From JAYREN01 sp963663375 (GTDB lineage Bacteria; Acidobacteriota; Holophagae; Holophagales; Holophagaceae): a stretch of 64,000 nt of DNA. Below, one piece after another: positions 63,767 to 64,000 of the stretch. The notes beneath the pieces were generated by a model that was not told the origin of the DNA, did no database searches, and worked only from the letters and a program-made list of their open reading frames with translations. The stretch lies in the NCBI GenBank assembly GCA_963663375.1, contig OY760195.1, positions 2,046,001 to 2,110,000 of the forward strand, given 5' to 3'. A program made the position numbers and the translations under genes. The number at the start of each line of letters is the position of its first letter. Position 1 is the first letter of the stretch.

Positions 63767-64000
63767 ATGCAGGGATGGCGGGGAAGGCTGGACAGGACCG
63801 GGTGGGACCTGGGCATGGGTTCCGTGGTGGGCGTACTCGCAGGCCTGGCCTCGGCCCTCTTCCTCTGGCTGCTGGACAAGGTGCTTCACCTGCGGGCCCA
63901 GCACCTTTGGCTCATCGCCCTGCTGCCAGTCTTCGGCATGCTGAGCGCCTGGATCTACCACCGCTGGGGCGGGGAGTCCGAGCGCGGCGGCGCCCTCATC
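63767..64000 (+). CDS. ClC-type chloride channel family protein (5' part only)
   Basis: The frame is open from ATG 63767 (GGGAGG site 5 bases upstream) to the window edge, 78 codons. It encodes a first membrane helix (GSVVGVLAGLASALFLWLLD, 20 residues), then HLWLIALLPVFGMLSAWIYH and GGESERGGALI. The YHR-x-G-x3-ERG layout after helix two is like bacterial ClC channels and exchangers. It is truncated by the window end, and the call is provisional. Confidence 0.65.
   Translation, partial: MQGWRGRLDRTGWDLGMGSVVGVLAGLASALFLWLLDKVLHLRAQHLWLIALLPVFGMLSAWIYHRWGGESERGGALI

Noticed and set aside
63735..63944. 69-codon ORF at the right edge in another frame
   Set aside because: The frame starting at 63767 has the ribosome site and encodes ClC-like membrane segments up to the window end.

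Overview
This is a 64 kb window of a high-GC bacterial chromosome with dense, often overlapping genes in several divergent blocks. I see no rRNA, tRNA, CRISPR array, phage or classical transposase. The gene set is an alternative complex III joined to a caa3-type oxidase, zinc-type HemB, HemY-type protoporphyrinogen oxidase, dockerin-like EF-hands and many GGDEF/EAL, PilZ and hybrid-kinase proteins. It suggests an acidobacterium of the Holophagae type (Geothrix-like). That placement is from memory of gene content, not from a search.

Layout. (1) 0-7.8 kb: an Rrf2 regulator, a secreted 5'-nucleotidase, small orphan proteins, a ThiF/MoeB-rdgB-lysO run and a DUF155 membrane protein. (2) 7.8-14.6 kb: a cobalamin riboswitch controlling a lone cobT, then rapA and two proteins of unknown function. 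(3) 14.6-30.1 kb, minus strand: a compact respiratory operon actA-orf-actB-actC-actDE-actF-cytochrome c-sco-coxA-coxC-coxD-coxB-ctaB, followed by a renalase-like flavoprotein and ribA. ACIII oxidises quinol, cytochrome c domains carry electrons, the A2-type caa3 oxidase reduces O2, Sco loads CuA and CtaB makes heme O. (4) 30.3-39.3 kb: a large degenerate kinase/ATPase/TPR protein coupled to panB-panC-panD, then rng, a deaminase, an agmatinase-family enzyme and an HU protein. (5) 39.3-43.8 kb: a GGDEF-EAL protein, an RpiR regulator and moaA. (6) 43.8-56 kb: a heme biosynthesis cluster (DUF1444-like, hemC, hemD, hemB, hemL, hemE, hemN, hemH, hemG) that supplies the oxidase cofactors. (7) 56-64 kb: divergent cysK and a CymR-like Rrf2 regulator, recA, a hybrid histidine kinase with a PilZ/pseudo-receiver protein, a glycosyltransferase and the start of a ClC channel gene.

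The most unusual signal is in the spacers. The early heme genes overlap or abut (hemC-hemD-hemB), but the later gaps are filled with different families of short palindromic repeats. One of them is a 482 bp cassette with perfect 17 bp inverted ends around a GxxExxY-family gene (hemB-hemL gap). An ORF-less relative lies before hemN, a CTTGGTG palindrome before the orf upstream of hemE, and a GTTCTTTGTGG repeat before hemH. Related repeats sit at the coxD start and after ribA. A 96 bp palindromic insert lies in frame inside rapA, about 104 bp tandem copies of the thiF start precede thiF, and a palindrome covers the coxC start codon. An AT-rich lipoprotein gene with an internal TAA is inserted between hemN and hemH. 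Together these suggest one or more small, possibly mobile, hairpin-type repeat systems.
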